The position numbers were made by a program, and so were the translations under genes. The notes under the pieces were generated by a model. It did no database searches and was not told the origin of the DNA. It worked only from the letters and a program-made list of their open reading frames with translations. A DNA stretch of 14,221 nt from Acidimicrobiia bacterium. GTDB lineage: Bacteria > Actinomycetota > Acidimicrobiia > Acidimicrobiales > Iamiaceae. This document shows positions 1 to 6,991 of the stretch, one piece after another. The stretch spans positions 1 to 14,221 of the forward strand of contig JAFBAD010000273.1 of the NCBI GenBank assembly GCA_019247975.1, given 5' to 3'. Within the stretch, counting starts at the first letter, position 1. The number at the start of each line of letters is the position of its first letter.

Positions 1-1047
1 GTGGCCGTCGAGCGCGAGGTCGCCCGCCGGCTCTTCGCCTCGCTCCGTGAGCGCGGCTACCTCGTCCGCCACGTCGTCATCGCCGGCGCCAACCCCGAGG
101 GTCGCGAGCTCGCAGCCCAGCTGCAGGCCGAGGCGTGGCTCGGCTACCGGGTGCTCGGCTTCGTCGACGACACCGTCACCGACCCGCAGCCGGTCGCCGG
201 CATCCCGCTCCTCGGCACGGTCGCCGAGGCGGGCGACGTCGTCCGCCAGCACGCCGGCGCCAGCGTCATCGTGGCCGCCAGCGCCATCGAGAGCGAGACC
301 ACCAACCGCCTCGCCCGGGACCTCCTCGACCAGGGCATCCACGTCGAGCTGTCCTCCACCCTGCGCGACATCGCTTCGCAGCGCCTCACGGTCCGCCCGC
401 TCGGCCGCTTCCCGGTCGTCTACGTCGAGCCCGTGCAGCGCGAAGGCTGGCGCCGCATCGCCAAGCGCACCTTCGACATCGTCGGGGCCAGCGTCGGGCT
501 GCTGGTCAGCGCGCCGATCCTCTTCGCCACCGCGATCGCCATCAAGATCGACTCCCGCGGCCCGGTCTTCTTCCGGCAGAGCCGGGTCGGGCGTGACTCC
601 GAGCCCTTCGCCATCGTCAAGCTCCGCTCGATGGTGCAGAACGCGGAGGAGCTGCTGATCGACCTCACCGACGCGAACGAGGCCGACGGTCCGCTGTTCA
701 AGATCAAGGACGATCCCCGGGTCACCCGGGTCGGCCGACTCATCCGCCGCACGTCGATCGACGAGCTCCCGCAGCTGTGGAACGTGCTCCGGGGCGAGAT
801 GAGCCTGGTCGGCCCCCGGCCGGCGCTGCACAGCGAGATCGAGGCGTGGGACGCACCGCTCTCGGGTCGCCTCCGGGTCAAGCCTGGTCTCACCGGGATG
901 TGGCAGGTCAACGGGCGCAGCGACACGTCCTTCGAGGACTACAGCCGGCTCGACCTCTACTACGTCGACAACTGGTCGCTGCTCACCGACGTGGCGATCC
1001 TCGCCAAGACGGTGCCGGTCGTCCTCACCAGCAAGGGCGCCAGCTAG
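1..1047 (+). CDS. Polyprenyl-phosphate sugar-1-phosphate transferase, 5'-truncated by the window edge
   Basis: Membrane enzyme that transfers a sugar-1-phosphate to a polyprenyl phosphate carrier to start exopolysaccharide or surface glycan synthesis. Visible residues 1-145 form the soluble nucleotide/CoA-binding-like region (VVIAGANPEGRELA at 25-38, VLGFVDD at 51-57). Residues about 150-348 are the bacterial sugar transferase domain: KRTFDIVGA (155-163) leads into a hydrophobic helix (about 159-184), followed by FFRQSRVGR (190-198), KLRSM (207-211), DDPRVTRVGRLIRRTSIDELPQ (in part), SLVGPRP (268-274) and KPGLTGMWQVNGRS (294-307). Full-length family members carry several N-terminal membrane helices and about 450-500 residues. 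None of those helices is here, so the GTG at base 1 is probably an internal Val codon and the gene starts upstream. It ends TAG and converges on the peptidase gene. Sugar specificity cannot be read from the sequence. Confidence 0.9.
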   Translation: MAVEREVARRLFASLRERGYLVRHVVIAGANPEGRELAAQLQAEAWLGYRVLGFVDDTVTDPQPVAGIPLLGTVAEAGDVVRQHAGASVIVAASAIESETTNRLARDLLDQGIHVELSSTLRDIASQRLTVRPLGRFPVVYVEPVQREGWRRIAKRTFDIVGASVGLLVSAPILFATAIAIKIDSRGPVFFRQSRVGRDSEPFAIVKLRSMVQNAEELLIDLTDANEADGPLFKIKDDPRVTRVGRLIRRTSIDELPQLWNVLRGEMSLVGPRPALHSEIEAWDAPLSGRLRVKPGLTGMWQVNGRSDTSFEDYSRLDLYYVDNWSLLTDVAILAKTVPVVLTSKGAS

Positions 1048-1058
1048 GTCGAAGGCGA

Positions 1059-1104
1059 TTCTGCGTAGAAGGTGGCTGCCATGGCAGCCACCTTCTACGC
1101 AGAA
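1059..1104. repeat. Perfect 46-bp palindrome; probable bidirectional terminator
   Basis: The two 23-nt arms are exact reverse complements with no unpaired loop bases; the centre is CCATGG at 1079-1084. It starts 11 nt after the sugar transferase stop and overlaps the 3' end of the minus-strand peptidase gene, giving that gene its TAG stop (1095-1097) and its last two codons. Position between convergent genes and a strong GC stem suggest bidirectional termination, although no T-tract follows on either strand. The outer sequence ATTCTG, then AAGG, resembles the palindrome inside lipB, so it may be one copy of a dispersed repeat. Confidence 0.8.
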
Positions 1105-2201
1105 ACCTCCACGAGGCCGTGGTCGACCCGGTTGAGCGGGTCGGGTCCGTCGGCCGACGCGACCACGATGTCCTCGAGGCGCAGGCCGAAGCGACCCTCG
1201 AGGTAGATGCCGGGCTCGATCGAGAACGCGTGGCCGGCGACCAGCACGTCGCCGTTGCCGCTCACGATGTACGGATCCTCGTGCTCCTCGACACCGATGC
1301 CGTGGCCGGTGCGGTGCATGAACGCCGGGCCGAACCCGGCGGCGGCGATCACGTCGCGGGCCGCCGCGTCGACCCCCTCGCACGACGTGCCGACGGTCGC
1401 GGCCTGCACGCCCGCCGCCTGGGCACGGTGGAGCACCTCGTAGGCCTCGGCCACCTCGGGCGTGATCGGCCCGGTGTGCACGCAGCGGGTGATGTCCGAG
1501 CAGTAGCCCGGACCGTCCGGCGTCAGCATCGTGCCGCCGAAGTCGCAGAGCACGACCTCGCCCTCGCCGATCACGCGGTCGGCCGGCTCGTGGTGCGGGC
1601 TGGCCGCGTTGGGACCCGACGCGACGATCGCGAAGTTGACGCGGTGGTGGCCCTCGGCCAACAGGCGGCGCCCGATGTCGGCCGACACTGCGGCTTCGGT
1701 CCGGCCCACCAGCGGGATCTCGCCGCCCTGCAGCTGCGCCGCCACCCGGTCGGCGGCCTCGGCGGCGGCGCGCAGCGCGGCGACCTCGGCGTCGTCCTTC
1801 ACCGCTCGCAGCGGACCGACGACCTCCGAGGCGCGGTGGAAGACGACGTCGGGCCGCTGCCGGTGGAGATCGACGAGGAAGCGGGCCCAGGTCCGGTCGC
1901 CGATCGCCGCGGACGTGGCGCGGCCCATGAGCTCGCCGACGATCGCGATCGGGTCGTCGGTCTCGTCCCACGGTCGGATCGTGAACAGATCGCCCCGCTC
2001 GACGACGCGCGGCGCCTCGAGCCGCGGGACGACGAGCGTCGCCGCTCCGCCCCGCTCGACCACGAGCATCGTGAGCCGCTCGAGCGGCATGGCCTCGTAG
2101 CCGACGAGCCACGGCAGGTCGGGACCGACCGACAACAGCACCACGTCGACGCCGGCCGCCGCCATCGCGCCCTGCACCCGATCGAGTCGCTCGCCGAACA
2201 T
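1095..2201 (-). CDS. M24 family metallopeptidase, Xaa-Pro aminopeptidase type
   Basis: Cytoplasmic dinuclear-metal peptidase of 368 residues, probably cleaving the N-terminal residue before proline (PepP/PepQ-like). Residues about 1-135 form the N-terminal creatinase-like domain and about 140-368 the pita-bread catalytic domain. All five expected metal ligands are visible: Asp220 (LCDFGG), Asp236 (CSDITR), His300 (RTGHGIGVEEHEDP), Glu329 (SIEPGIY) and Glu343 (LRLEDIV). His residues at 203-204 (SPHHEP) fit the substrate-binding loop. The frame stays open further upstream, but ATG 2201-2199 is chosen because homology begins there, GGAGGG lies just upstream, and the ATG overlaps the lipBA stop (TGATG), implying translational coupling. 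Its stop codon lies inside the 46-bp palindrome. The substrate is unknown; creatinase or dipeptidase activity is possible. Confidence 0.9.
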   Translation of the reverse strand: MFGERLDRVQGAMAAAGVDVVLLSVGPDLPWLVGYEAMPLERLTMLVVERGGAATLVVPRLEAPRVVERGDLFTIRPWDETDDPIAIVGELMGRATSAAIGDRTWARFLVDLHRQRPDVVFHRASEVVGPLRAVKDDAEVAALRAAAEAADRVAAQLQGGEIPLVGRTEAAVSADIGRRLLAEGHHRVNFAIVASGPNAASPHHEPADRVIGEGEVVLCDFGGTMLTPDGPGYCSDITRCVHTGPITPEVAEAYEVLHRAQAAGVQAATVGTSCEGVDAAARDVIAAAGFGPAFMHRTGHGIGVEEHEDPYIVSGNGDVLVAGHAFSIEPGIYLEGRFGLRLEDIVVASADGPDPLNRVDHGLVEVSA

Positions 2202-3967
2202 CAGCCCTCCACCTCGACCGGCACCGCCGAGCGTTCTTGCGTGCGATCGTCTCCGGAACCGGAGACATCTGCACGCAGGAACGGGGGGGCGAGGGCGGCA
2301 TCGGCGGCGGCCCGGGCGTGGTGGCTCGAGCGGGTGAGTGGCGTGGCTTCGACGTGGGCGATCCCCAGCCGCTCCCCTGCCTCCTTCACCCGGGCGAAGT
2401 CGTCGGGCGTCCACCAGCGGGCCACCGGCAGGTGGCGCTCGGTCGGCCGCAGGTACTGGCCGACGGTCACGATCCCGACGCCGGTCGCGTGCAGGTCGGC
2501 CAGCACGGCCTCGACCTCTTCGACCGTCTCGCCCAGACCGACGATCAGGCCGGACTTGGTCGTCAGCCCGGCCTGCACCGCGCGGGAGAGCACCGAGAGG
2601 CTGCGGGCGTAGGACGCCGAGGGCCGGACCGCCCGCTGGAGCCGGGGCACGGTCTCGACGTTGTGGTTGAGCACGTCGGGGCGGGCGTCGAAGATCGCCT
2701 GCAGCGCGCCGGGGTCGCCCTTGCAGTCGGGGATCAGCACCTCGATCCGGGTGTCCGGCGTGCGCCGCCGGATCGCCTCGATGGTGGCGACGAAGCCGGC
2801 CGCACCGCCGTCGGTGAGGTCGTCACGGGCGACCGCGGTGATGACCGCGTACGTGAGACCCATCCGCTCCACCGCGTCGGCGACCCGCTCGGGCTCGTCC
2901 GCGTCCACCGCGAGCGGGTGGCGGGTGTCGACGAGGCAGAAGCCGCACGCACGGGTGCAGCGCTCGCCGTTGATCATGAACGTGGCGGTGCCGTCGGCCC
3001 AGCACTCGAAGATGTTCGGGCAGCCCGCTTCCTCGCACACCGTGACGAGCGACAGGTCGCGCATGGTCTTCTTGAGGCGGAGGTAGTCGTCGCTGATGCG
3101 CACGTGGGCCTTCGCCCACTCGGGCTTGCGCTCGGAGATCGAGAGCCCCTCGGTCACGCCTGCGGCGGCGAGGCGGGCACGGCTCCGGGGCAGCGCGACG
3201 GGCGCGTCCGGCGCGGGCTCGCTGCCGTCGCGCGAGAACACGGAGAGGTCCTCGGGCCGGACGTGCCACGCGACGTCCTGGCGCTCCCATCCGTCGCGGC
3301 CCCAGCGGGTCAGCGCGTGGGGCACGAGCGCGTCGACGACGTCTCGCAGCGACACGTCGACCCCTTCGGCCCGCATCGAGGTGACCGCCTTGTCGGCGAT
3401 GCCGCACGGGACGATGTGGCCGAACATCGAGAGGTCGGGGTCGACGTTGAGCGCGAAGCCGTGCATGGTCCGACCGCGCGTGATGCGCACGCCGATCGCG
3501 GCGATCTTGCGCGGCGCCTCGCCGTCCGCGTCGATCCAGACCCCCGGGTACCCGTCGAGGCGGCCGGCCACGAGTCCGAAGTCGGCCAGCGTGTCGATGA
3601 GCACGTCCTCGACGGAGTGCACGTACCCGGGCGTCGAGGGCATTCTGAAGGACCGGCCTGGCTCCAGGCGACAGGCGGAGCCTTCAGAATCGCCCACGGC
3701 GGGAAGCGTGAGGATCGGGTAGCCGACCAGCTGACCGGGGCCGTGGTAGGTGACATCGCCGCCGCGATCGGCCCGCTCGAGCTCGGCGCCGACCGAGGAC
3801 GGCTCGGCCAGCAGGTGGGCCGGATCGGTGCGCAGGCCGAGCGTGTACACATGCGGGTGCTCGAGCAGCAGCAGGTGGTCGTCCGGCGAGTTGTCGCGCA
3901 GGCCCCGCTGCAGGACGAGCGCGTCGCGGTAGCGGACCGAACCGAGCCAGCGGACCCGCAAGGTCAA
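2201..3967 (-). CDS. lipBA: Fused octanoyltransferase-lipoyl synthase (LipB-LipA)
   Basis: One 588-residue ORF with both lipoate-assembly steps. Residues 1-225 match LipB, which moves octanoyl from acyl carrier protein to the E2 lysine: RGGDVTYHGPGQLVGYP (68-84), Lys154 in RKIAAIG and Cys188 in VPCGI are the catalytic elements. Residues about 280-555 match LipA, the radical-SAM sulfur-insertion enzyme: auxiliary cluster Cys311, Cys316, Cys322; SAM cluster CTRACGFC (Cys337, 341, 344); RSSHHA (547-552) where the family usually has RSSYHA. A Pro/Ala/Asp-rich linker (about 230-275) joins them. The TTG start (3967-3965) overlaps the E2 stop as TTGA. GTG at 3157-3155 could start a separate LipA but has only a weak ribosome site. 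Residues 93-109 and 562-579 are encoded by palindromes: the first enlarges the LipB loop after GYPI, the second extends the LipA tail. Fusion is seen directly; activity is inferred. Confidence 0.92.
   Translation of the reverse strand: MTLRVRWLGSVRYRDALVLQRGLRDNSPDDHLLLLEHPHVYTLGLRTDPAHLLAEPSSVGAELERADRGGDVTYHGPGQLVGYPILTLPAVGDSEGSACRLEPGRSFRMPSTPGYVHSVEDVLIDTLADFGLVAGRLDGYPGVWIDADGEAPRKIAAIGVRITRGRTMHGFALNVDPDLSMFGHIVPCGIADKAVTSMRAEGVDVSLRDVVDALVPHALTRWGRDGWERQDVAWHVRPEDLSVFSRDGSEPAPDAPVALPRSRARLAAAGVTEGLSISERKPEWAKAHVRISDDYLRLKKTMRDLSLVTVCEEAGCPNIFECWADGTATFMINGERCTRACGFCLVDTRHPLAVDADEPERVADAVERMGLTYAVITAVARDDLTDGGAAGFVATIEAIRRRTPDTRIEVLIPDCKGDPGALQAIFDARPDVLNHNVETVPRLQRAVRPSASYARSLSVLSRAVQAGLTTKSGLIVGLGETVEEVEAVLADLHATGVGIVTVGQYLRPTERHLPVARWWTPDDFARVKEAGERLGIAHVEATPLTRSSHHARAAADAALAPPFLRADVSGSGDDRTQERSAVPVEVEG
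2232..2283. repeat. 52-bp imperfect palindrome within the lipA 3' end
   Basis: Arms pair around a two-base AA loop at 2257-2258. GTCTCCGG (2249-2256) pairs with CCGGAGAC (2259-2266), TGCGTGC (2238-2244) with GCACGCA (2271-2277), and CGTTC (2232-2236) with GAACG (2279-2283). There is a short mismatched patch at 2245-2248/2267-2270 and one T/G position. It encodes residues 562-579 of the fused LipB-LipA protein, past the conserved RSSHHA end of LipA, where family members usually stop. Its outer TTCTTGCGT resembles TTCTGCGT of the palindrome at 1059. It may be a relative of that repeat placed in coding sequence. Confidence 0.75.
3642..3690. repeat. 49-bp palindromic element inserted in frame inside lipB
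   Basis: Perfect 10-bp outer arms, ATTCTGAAGG (3642-3651) and CCTTCAGAAT (3681-3690). Inside are alternative hairpins: GCCTGG/CCAGGC (3656-3661/3664-3669) with a two-base loop, and GGCTCC/GGAGCC (3660-3665/3677-3682). It accounts for residues 93-109 of LipB-LipA. Compared with remembered LipB sequences such as that of Mycobacterium tuberculosis, about 25 residues separate GYPI and the LEEVLI-like helix, whereas here the distance is about 17 residues greater. That equals the element plus two bases, 51 nt, and keeps the frame. This points to insertion of a mobile or palindromic repeat rather than ordinary loop drift. Confidence 0.75.
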
Positions 3968-5409
3968 AGCTCGGCGGTCCAGTCGCGCGTCTCGAGGATC
4001 TCGCAGACGTGGCGGAGGAACGCGCTGGCGTACGCGCCGTCGAAGGCCCGGTGGTCCCAGCCCATCGAAAGGTTGCCCACCGAGTGGATGGCGATGGCCT
4101 CGTTGCCGACCGCGTCGGTGACGACGACCGGCTTCCGGAACACACCCTCGGTCGAGAGGATCATCACCTGCGGCTGGTTGATCACGGGCAGGTTGGCGAA
4201 CGTGCCCGCCCCGCCGGCGTTGGTGATCGTCACCGTGCCGCCGCTGATGTCGTCGGCGGAGAGCTTCTTCGAGCGGGCCCGGTTGGCCAGGTCGGAGATC
4301 TCCCGGGCGATCGCACGGAGCCGCTTGTCCTGGGCCTCGTGGATGACCGGCACGATCAAGCCCTCGTAGTTGAGGTCGACGGCCACGCCGATGTTCACGT
4401 AGTTGTGCACGATGAGCTCGCCGTCGCCGACGGTCGCGTTCATGTGGGGGAACTCGTGCAGCGCGTCGACCATCGCCCGGGCGATGAACGGGAGGTAGGT
4501 GAGGCTGAAGCCCTCCTGCTGCTTGAACTCCTCGCGCACGGACCGGCGAGCCTTCTCGACCGCCTCGAAGTCCACCTCCATGATCGTGAAGACGTGGGGC
4601 GAGGTGGCCTTCGAGCGCACCATGTGCTCGGCGGTGCGCTTGCGGATGTTGTTGAGCGGCACGACCGTGTCGCGCTCGCCGGGCTTCGGCACCGCCACCT
4701 GCGCGGCCGGCTGCGGGACCGCGGACGGCTGCTGCTGCGCCGGCGCGCTCGGCGTGGCCCGTGCTGCGGGCGGCGCTGCGGCCGCTGTGGTGCCGCCACC
4801 TTCGACCGCGCGGAGCACGTCGGCCCGGGTGATGCGACCACCGGCGCCGGTGCCTTCGATCGACGCCGGGTCGAGGTTGTGCTCGTTGACCAACCGGCGC
4901 ACGACCGGTGACAGGACGAGCCCGGCGCCATCGGGCGCCGCCGCGGCCTGAGTGGGCTCGGGCGTGGGGGCCGGCTCGGCCTGCGGGGCCGGCGCCTCGG
5001 CCTGCTCGGCCGGGGCCTGCGCGGCCGGTGACTGCTCGGCGTCGGCCTGCGCCTCGACCGACTCCTGCTCGGCCGCCTCGGCCTCGAGCGCGGTGCCGCC
5101 CTGGTCCTCAGCGGGCGGCGCGGCGGGGGCCTCCTCGGCCGCAGCAGGAGCAGACGCCCCGTTGCCGCCGCCGGGCTGGTCGGACAGCACCGCGAGCACG
5201 GAGCCGACGTCGACGGTGTCGCCTTCGTTCACCTTGATCTCGGCGAGGTAGCCGCTGGCCGGCGACGGCACCTCCGAGTCGACCTTGTCGGTCGAGACCT
5301 CGAAGAGCGGCTCGTCCTCGGCGACCTGGTCGCCGACCGCCTTGAACCACTTCGTGATCGTGCCCTCGGTGACGGTCTCACCGAGCTGGGGCATCTGGAT
5401 GTCGGCCAT
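3964..5409 (-). CDS. Dihydrolipoamide acyltransferase, E2 of a 2-oxoacid dehydrogenase complex
   Basis: Cytoplasmic core enzyme (481 residues) that carries the acyl group on a swinging lipoyl arm and passes it to CoA. Residues 1-78 form one lipoyl domain with Lys42 in STDKVDSEVPSP as the lipoylation site. A long Ala/Pro/Glu/Gln linker (about 79-162) follows, then the peripheral subunit-binding domain (about 165-203; SPVVRRLVNEHNLDP, GAGGRITRADVL), a second linker, and the catalytic domain from about 253. The active-site motif is HRAFDG (His453, Asp457), a form of HxxxDG. ATG 5409 is chosen because MADIQMPQLGET is a standard E2 start and GAAGGAG lies 9 nt upstream; the longer open frame overlaps lpd. 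The gene follows lpd by 20 nt and overlaps lipBA. One lipoyl domain and an acidic linker fit a succinyl- or branched-chain E2; the exact acyl substrate is uncertain. Confidence 0.92.
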   Translation of the reverse strand: MADIQMPQLGETVTEGTITKWFKAVGDQVAEDEPLFEVSTDKVDSEVPSPASGYLAEIKVNEGDTVDVGSVLAVLSDQPGGGNGASAPAAAEEAPAAPPAEDQGGTALEAEAAEQESVEAQADAEQSPAAQAPAEQAEAPAPQAEPAPTPEPTQAAAAPDGAGLVLSPVVRRLVNEHNLDPASIEGTGAGGRITRADVLRAVEGGGTTAAAAPPAARATPSAPAQQQPSAVPQPAAQVAVPKPGERDTVVPLNNIRKRTAEHMVRSKATSPHVFTIMEVDFEAVEKARRSVREEFKQQEGFSLTYLPFIARAMVDALHEFPHMNATVGDGELIVHNYVNIGVAVDLNYEGLIVPVIHEAQDKRLRAIAREISDLANRARSKKLSADDISGGTVTITNAGGAGTFANLPVINQPQVMILSTEGVFRKPVVVTDAVGNEAIAIHSVGNLSMGWDHRAFDGAYASAFLRHVCEILETRDWTAEL

Positions 5410-5429
5410 GGGGGGAGGCTCCTTCGCGG

Positions 5430-6833
5430 TCAGCCGTGGAGGCCGCGACCAGTGAGGGTCATGACGGTCTCGCCGAAGTTCTCCGACAGCGAGGGGTGCG
5501 GCTGGATGAAGGCGGCGATCTCGTCGACAGTCGCTTCCCAGTTGACCGCGAGGTACCCCTGGCCGAGCTGCTCGGTGACCCAGGGACCGGCCATGTGCAC
5601 GCCGAGCACGCGGCCACCGGTGCCGTCGGCCTGCTTCTCGGCGATCACCTTCACGATGCCGTCGGTCTCTCCGACGATGAGGGCCCGGCTGTTGCCCATC
5701 CAGCGGTGCTTCGAGGTGACCACGTCGAAGCCGGCCTCCTTGGCCGCCTCCTCCGAGTACCCCGCGAAGGCCACCTCGGGATGGCAGTAGATGCACCAGG
5801 CCACCCGTGAGTAATCGACCGGAACCGCCGGCTCTCCAAGGATCTGCTTGATGACGAGGATGGCTTCGGCGAAGCCGACGTGGGCGAGGCCCGGGGTGGC
5901 GACGACGTCGCCGACCGCCCAGACGCCGTCCTCACCGGTGCGGCACCACTCGTCGACCGCGATGTAGCCGCGCTCGTCGACCTTCACCCCGGTGCCGTCG
6001 AGGCCCAGGTTGTCCGACAGCGGCCGGCGCCCGACAGACACGATGACCGCGTCCACCTCAACGGTCTCGCCGTCGCCGAAGCGCACGGTCGTACCGCCGT
6101 CCGAGCCGGGCTCGTGGCCTTCGACCTTCACCCCGGTGCGGACCTCGATGCCGCGGTTCTTGAACGCCTTGAGGACGGTCGGCACGACGTCCTTGTCGAC
6201 GCCGGGGAGGACCTGCGGCAGCACCTCGAGCACGGTCACCTGGCTGCCGAGGTCGGCCATCATGGAGGCGAACTCGCAGCCGATGGCGCCGCCGCCGATG
6301 ACGGCGACCCGGGCCGGCAGGTGGTCGAGCTGGAACACTTCGTCGGAGGTGAGGACGGTCGTGCCGTCCACCTCGAAGCCGGGGATGGTCCGCGGGACCG
6401 AGCCCGAGGCGAGGATCACGTCGGTGCCCGTGATCTCGCTGGTCTGACCGTCCGAGGACGTGACCGTGACCTTCTTGTCCGCACCGAGCGTGCCGGTGCC
6501 CTCGAACACGGTGATCTTGCGGCTCTTCACCAGACCGGTGAGGCCCTTGAAGAGCTGATCGACGACCTGCTGCTTGCGGGCCATCGTCACACCGAAGTCG
6601 AGCTCGGAGGGACCGACCTTGACCCCGAACTTCTCGGCGTCGCCGACGTGACGCACCACGGAGGCGGTTTCGAGCAGCTCCTTGGCCGGGATGCACCCGC
6701 GGTGCAGGCACGTGCCGCCGACCTTCTCCATCTCGACCATCGCGACCTGCAGGCCCGCGGCGGCGCCGTAGAGCGCGGCGGCGTAGCCGCCGGGGCCTCC
6801 ACCGATGATGACCACGTCGAAGTTCTCGGCCGT
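5430..6833 (-). CDS. lpdA: Dihydrolipoyl dehydrogenase (E3), probable ACG start
   Basis: FAD enzyme of 467 residues that reoxidises the dihydrolipoyl arm of E2 with NAD+. The FAD Rossmann motif VVIIGGGPGGYAAA is at residues 7-20, the redox disulfide in GGTCLHRGCIP (Cys42, Cys47), the NAD motif VAVIGGGAIGCEFA in the middle, a second FAD motif GVWAVGDV, and the C-terminal HPSLSE (His446, Glu451) dyad. Length is normal for the family. Start choice: homology begins at TAENFDVVIIGGG where relatives read MA..FDVV. That first codon is ACG (6833-6831), exactly 8 nt after a perfect AGGAGG. The nearest in-frame GTG (6842-6840) overlaps this AGGAGG and cannot use it; the next GTG (6953) lies inside the upstream small gene. 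A TACACT -10 box precedes it. It leads the lpd-E2-lipBA-peptidase run. Confidence 0.93.
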   Translation of the reverse strand, partial: TAENFDVVIIGGGPGGYAAALYGAAAGLQVAMVEMEKVGGTCLHRGCIPAKELLETASVVRHVGDAEKFGVKVGPSELDFGVTMARKQQVVDQLFKGLTGLVKSRKITVFEGTGTLGADKKVTVTSSDGQTSEITGTDVILASGSVPRTIPGFEVDGTTVLTSDEVFQLDHLPARVAVIGGGAIGCEFASMMADLGSQVTVLEVLPQVLPGVDKDVVPTVLKAFKNRGIEVRTGVKVEGHEPGSDGGTTVRFGDGETVEVDAVIVSVGRRPLSDNLGLDGTGVKVDERGYIAVDEWCRTGEDGVWAVGDVVATPGLAHVGFAEAILVIKQILGEPAVPVDYSRVAWCIYCHPEVAFAGYSEEAAKEAGFDVVTSKHRWMGNSRALIVGETDGIVKVIAEKQADGTGGRVLGVHMAGPWVTEQLGQGYLAVNWEATVDEIAAFIQPHPSLSENFGETVMTLTGRGLHG

Positions 6834-6841
6834 CTCGACCA

Positions 6842-6847
6842 CCTCCT
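6842..6847 (-). promoter_or_regulatory. Ribosome binding site deciding the lpdA start
   Basis: On the minus strand this reads AGGAGG, a perfect Shine-Dalgarno sequence. The only codon at ideal spacing (8 nt) in the Lpd frame is ACG at 6833-6831; no ATG, GTG or TTG lies in the next 15 nt except the GTG that overlaps the site itself. Confidence 0.7.
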
Positions 6848-6859
6848 CAGGCGCGTTCG

Positions 6860-6865
6860 AGTGTA
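6860..6865 (-). promoter_or_regulatory. Candidate -10 element of the lpdA operon
   Basis: Minus strand TACACT, matching the TAnnnT pattern, about 12 nt before the AGGAGG and in the only spacer longer than 30 nt upstream of the lipoate genes. Transcription would begin near 6853 with a leader of about 20 nt. The -35 region is weak (GATTCA with a 17-nt spacer). Confidence 0.4.
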
Positions 6866-6895
6866 CCGACGGCCCCTGCCCGTGAATCCGGGGTG

Positions 6896-6988
6896 CTACT
6901 TGCCGGCCAGCACCACCTGCACCGTGAAGGCGACCAGGATGGCCAGGCCGCACACCATCGCGGCGAGGATCAGCTTCCTGGTCGACAA
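6896..6988 (-). CDS. 30-residue single-helix membrane protein coupled to mscL
   Basis: Small ORF on the minus strand with a TTG start. The protein begins STRK after the initiator, then has a hydrophobic stretch of about 22 residues (LILAAMVCGLAILVAF, then TVQVVLA) and ends GK. Two positive residues before the helix suggest an N-in topology, though the C-terminal Lys makes this uncertain. The start lies 3 nt after the mscL stop, and GGGG sits 7 nt upstream at the end of mscL, so translation is probably coupled. I do not recognise a named family. The conserved-looking hydrophobic pattern, ribosome site and position after mscL argue for a real gene. A weak hairpin (GGTGCT/AGCACC, 6892-6914) overlaps its stop codon. 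Confidence 0.6.
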   Translation of the reverse strand: MSTRKLILAAMVCGLAILVAFTVQVVLAGK

Positions 6989-6991
6989 CGG

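Noticed and set aside
777..4369. Long open frames on the plus strand opposite the peptidase, lipBA and E2 genes
   Set aside because: They lie antisense to well-matched genes, are rich in Arg, Gly, Ala, His and Asp as expected of shadows in high-GC DNA, and show no recognisable domain.
4690..5165. Low-complexity Ala/Pro/Glu stretches in the E2 gene as a possible repeat region or frameshift
   Set aside because: Flexible linkers between lipoyl, subunit-binding and catalytic domains are normal for E2 proteins, and the frame is continuous.
6892..6914. Hairpin GGTGCT/AGCACC as a terminator after the mscL-linked small gene
   Set aside because: Only six pairs with an 11-nt loop, mostly within coding sequence and without a U-tract; too weak to list.
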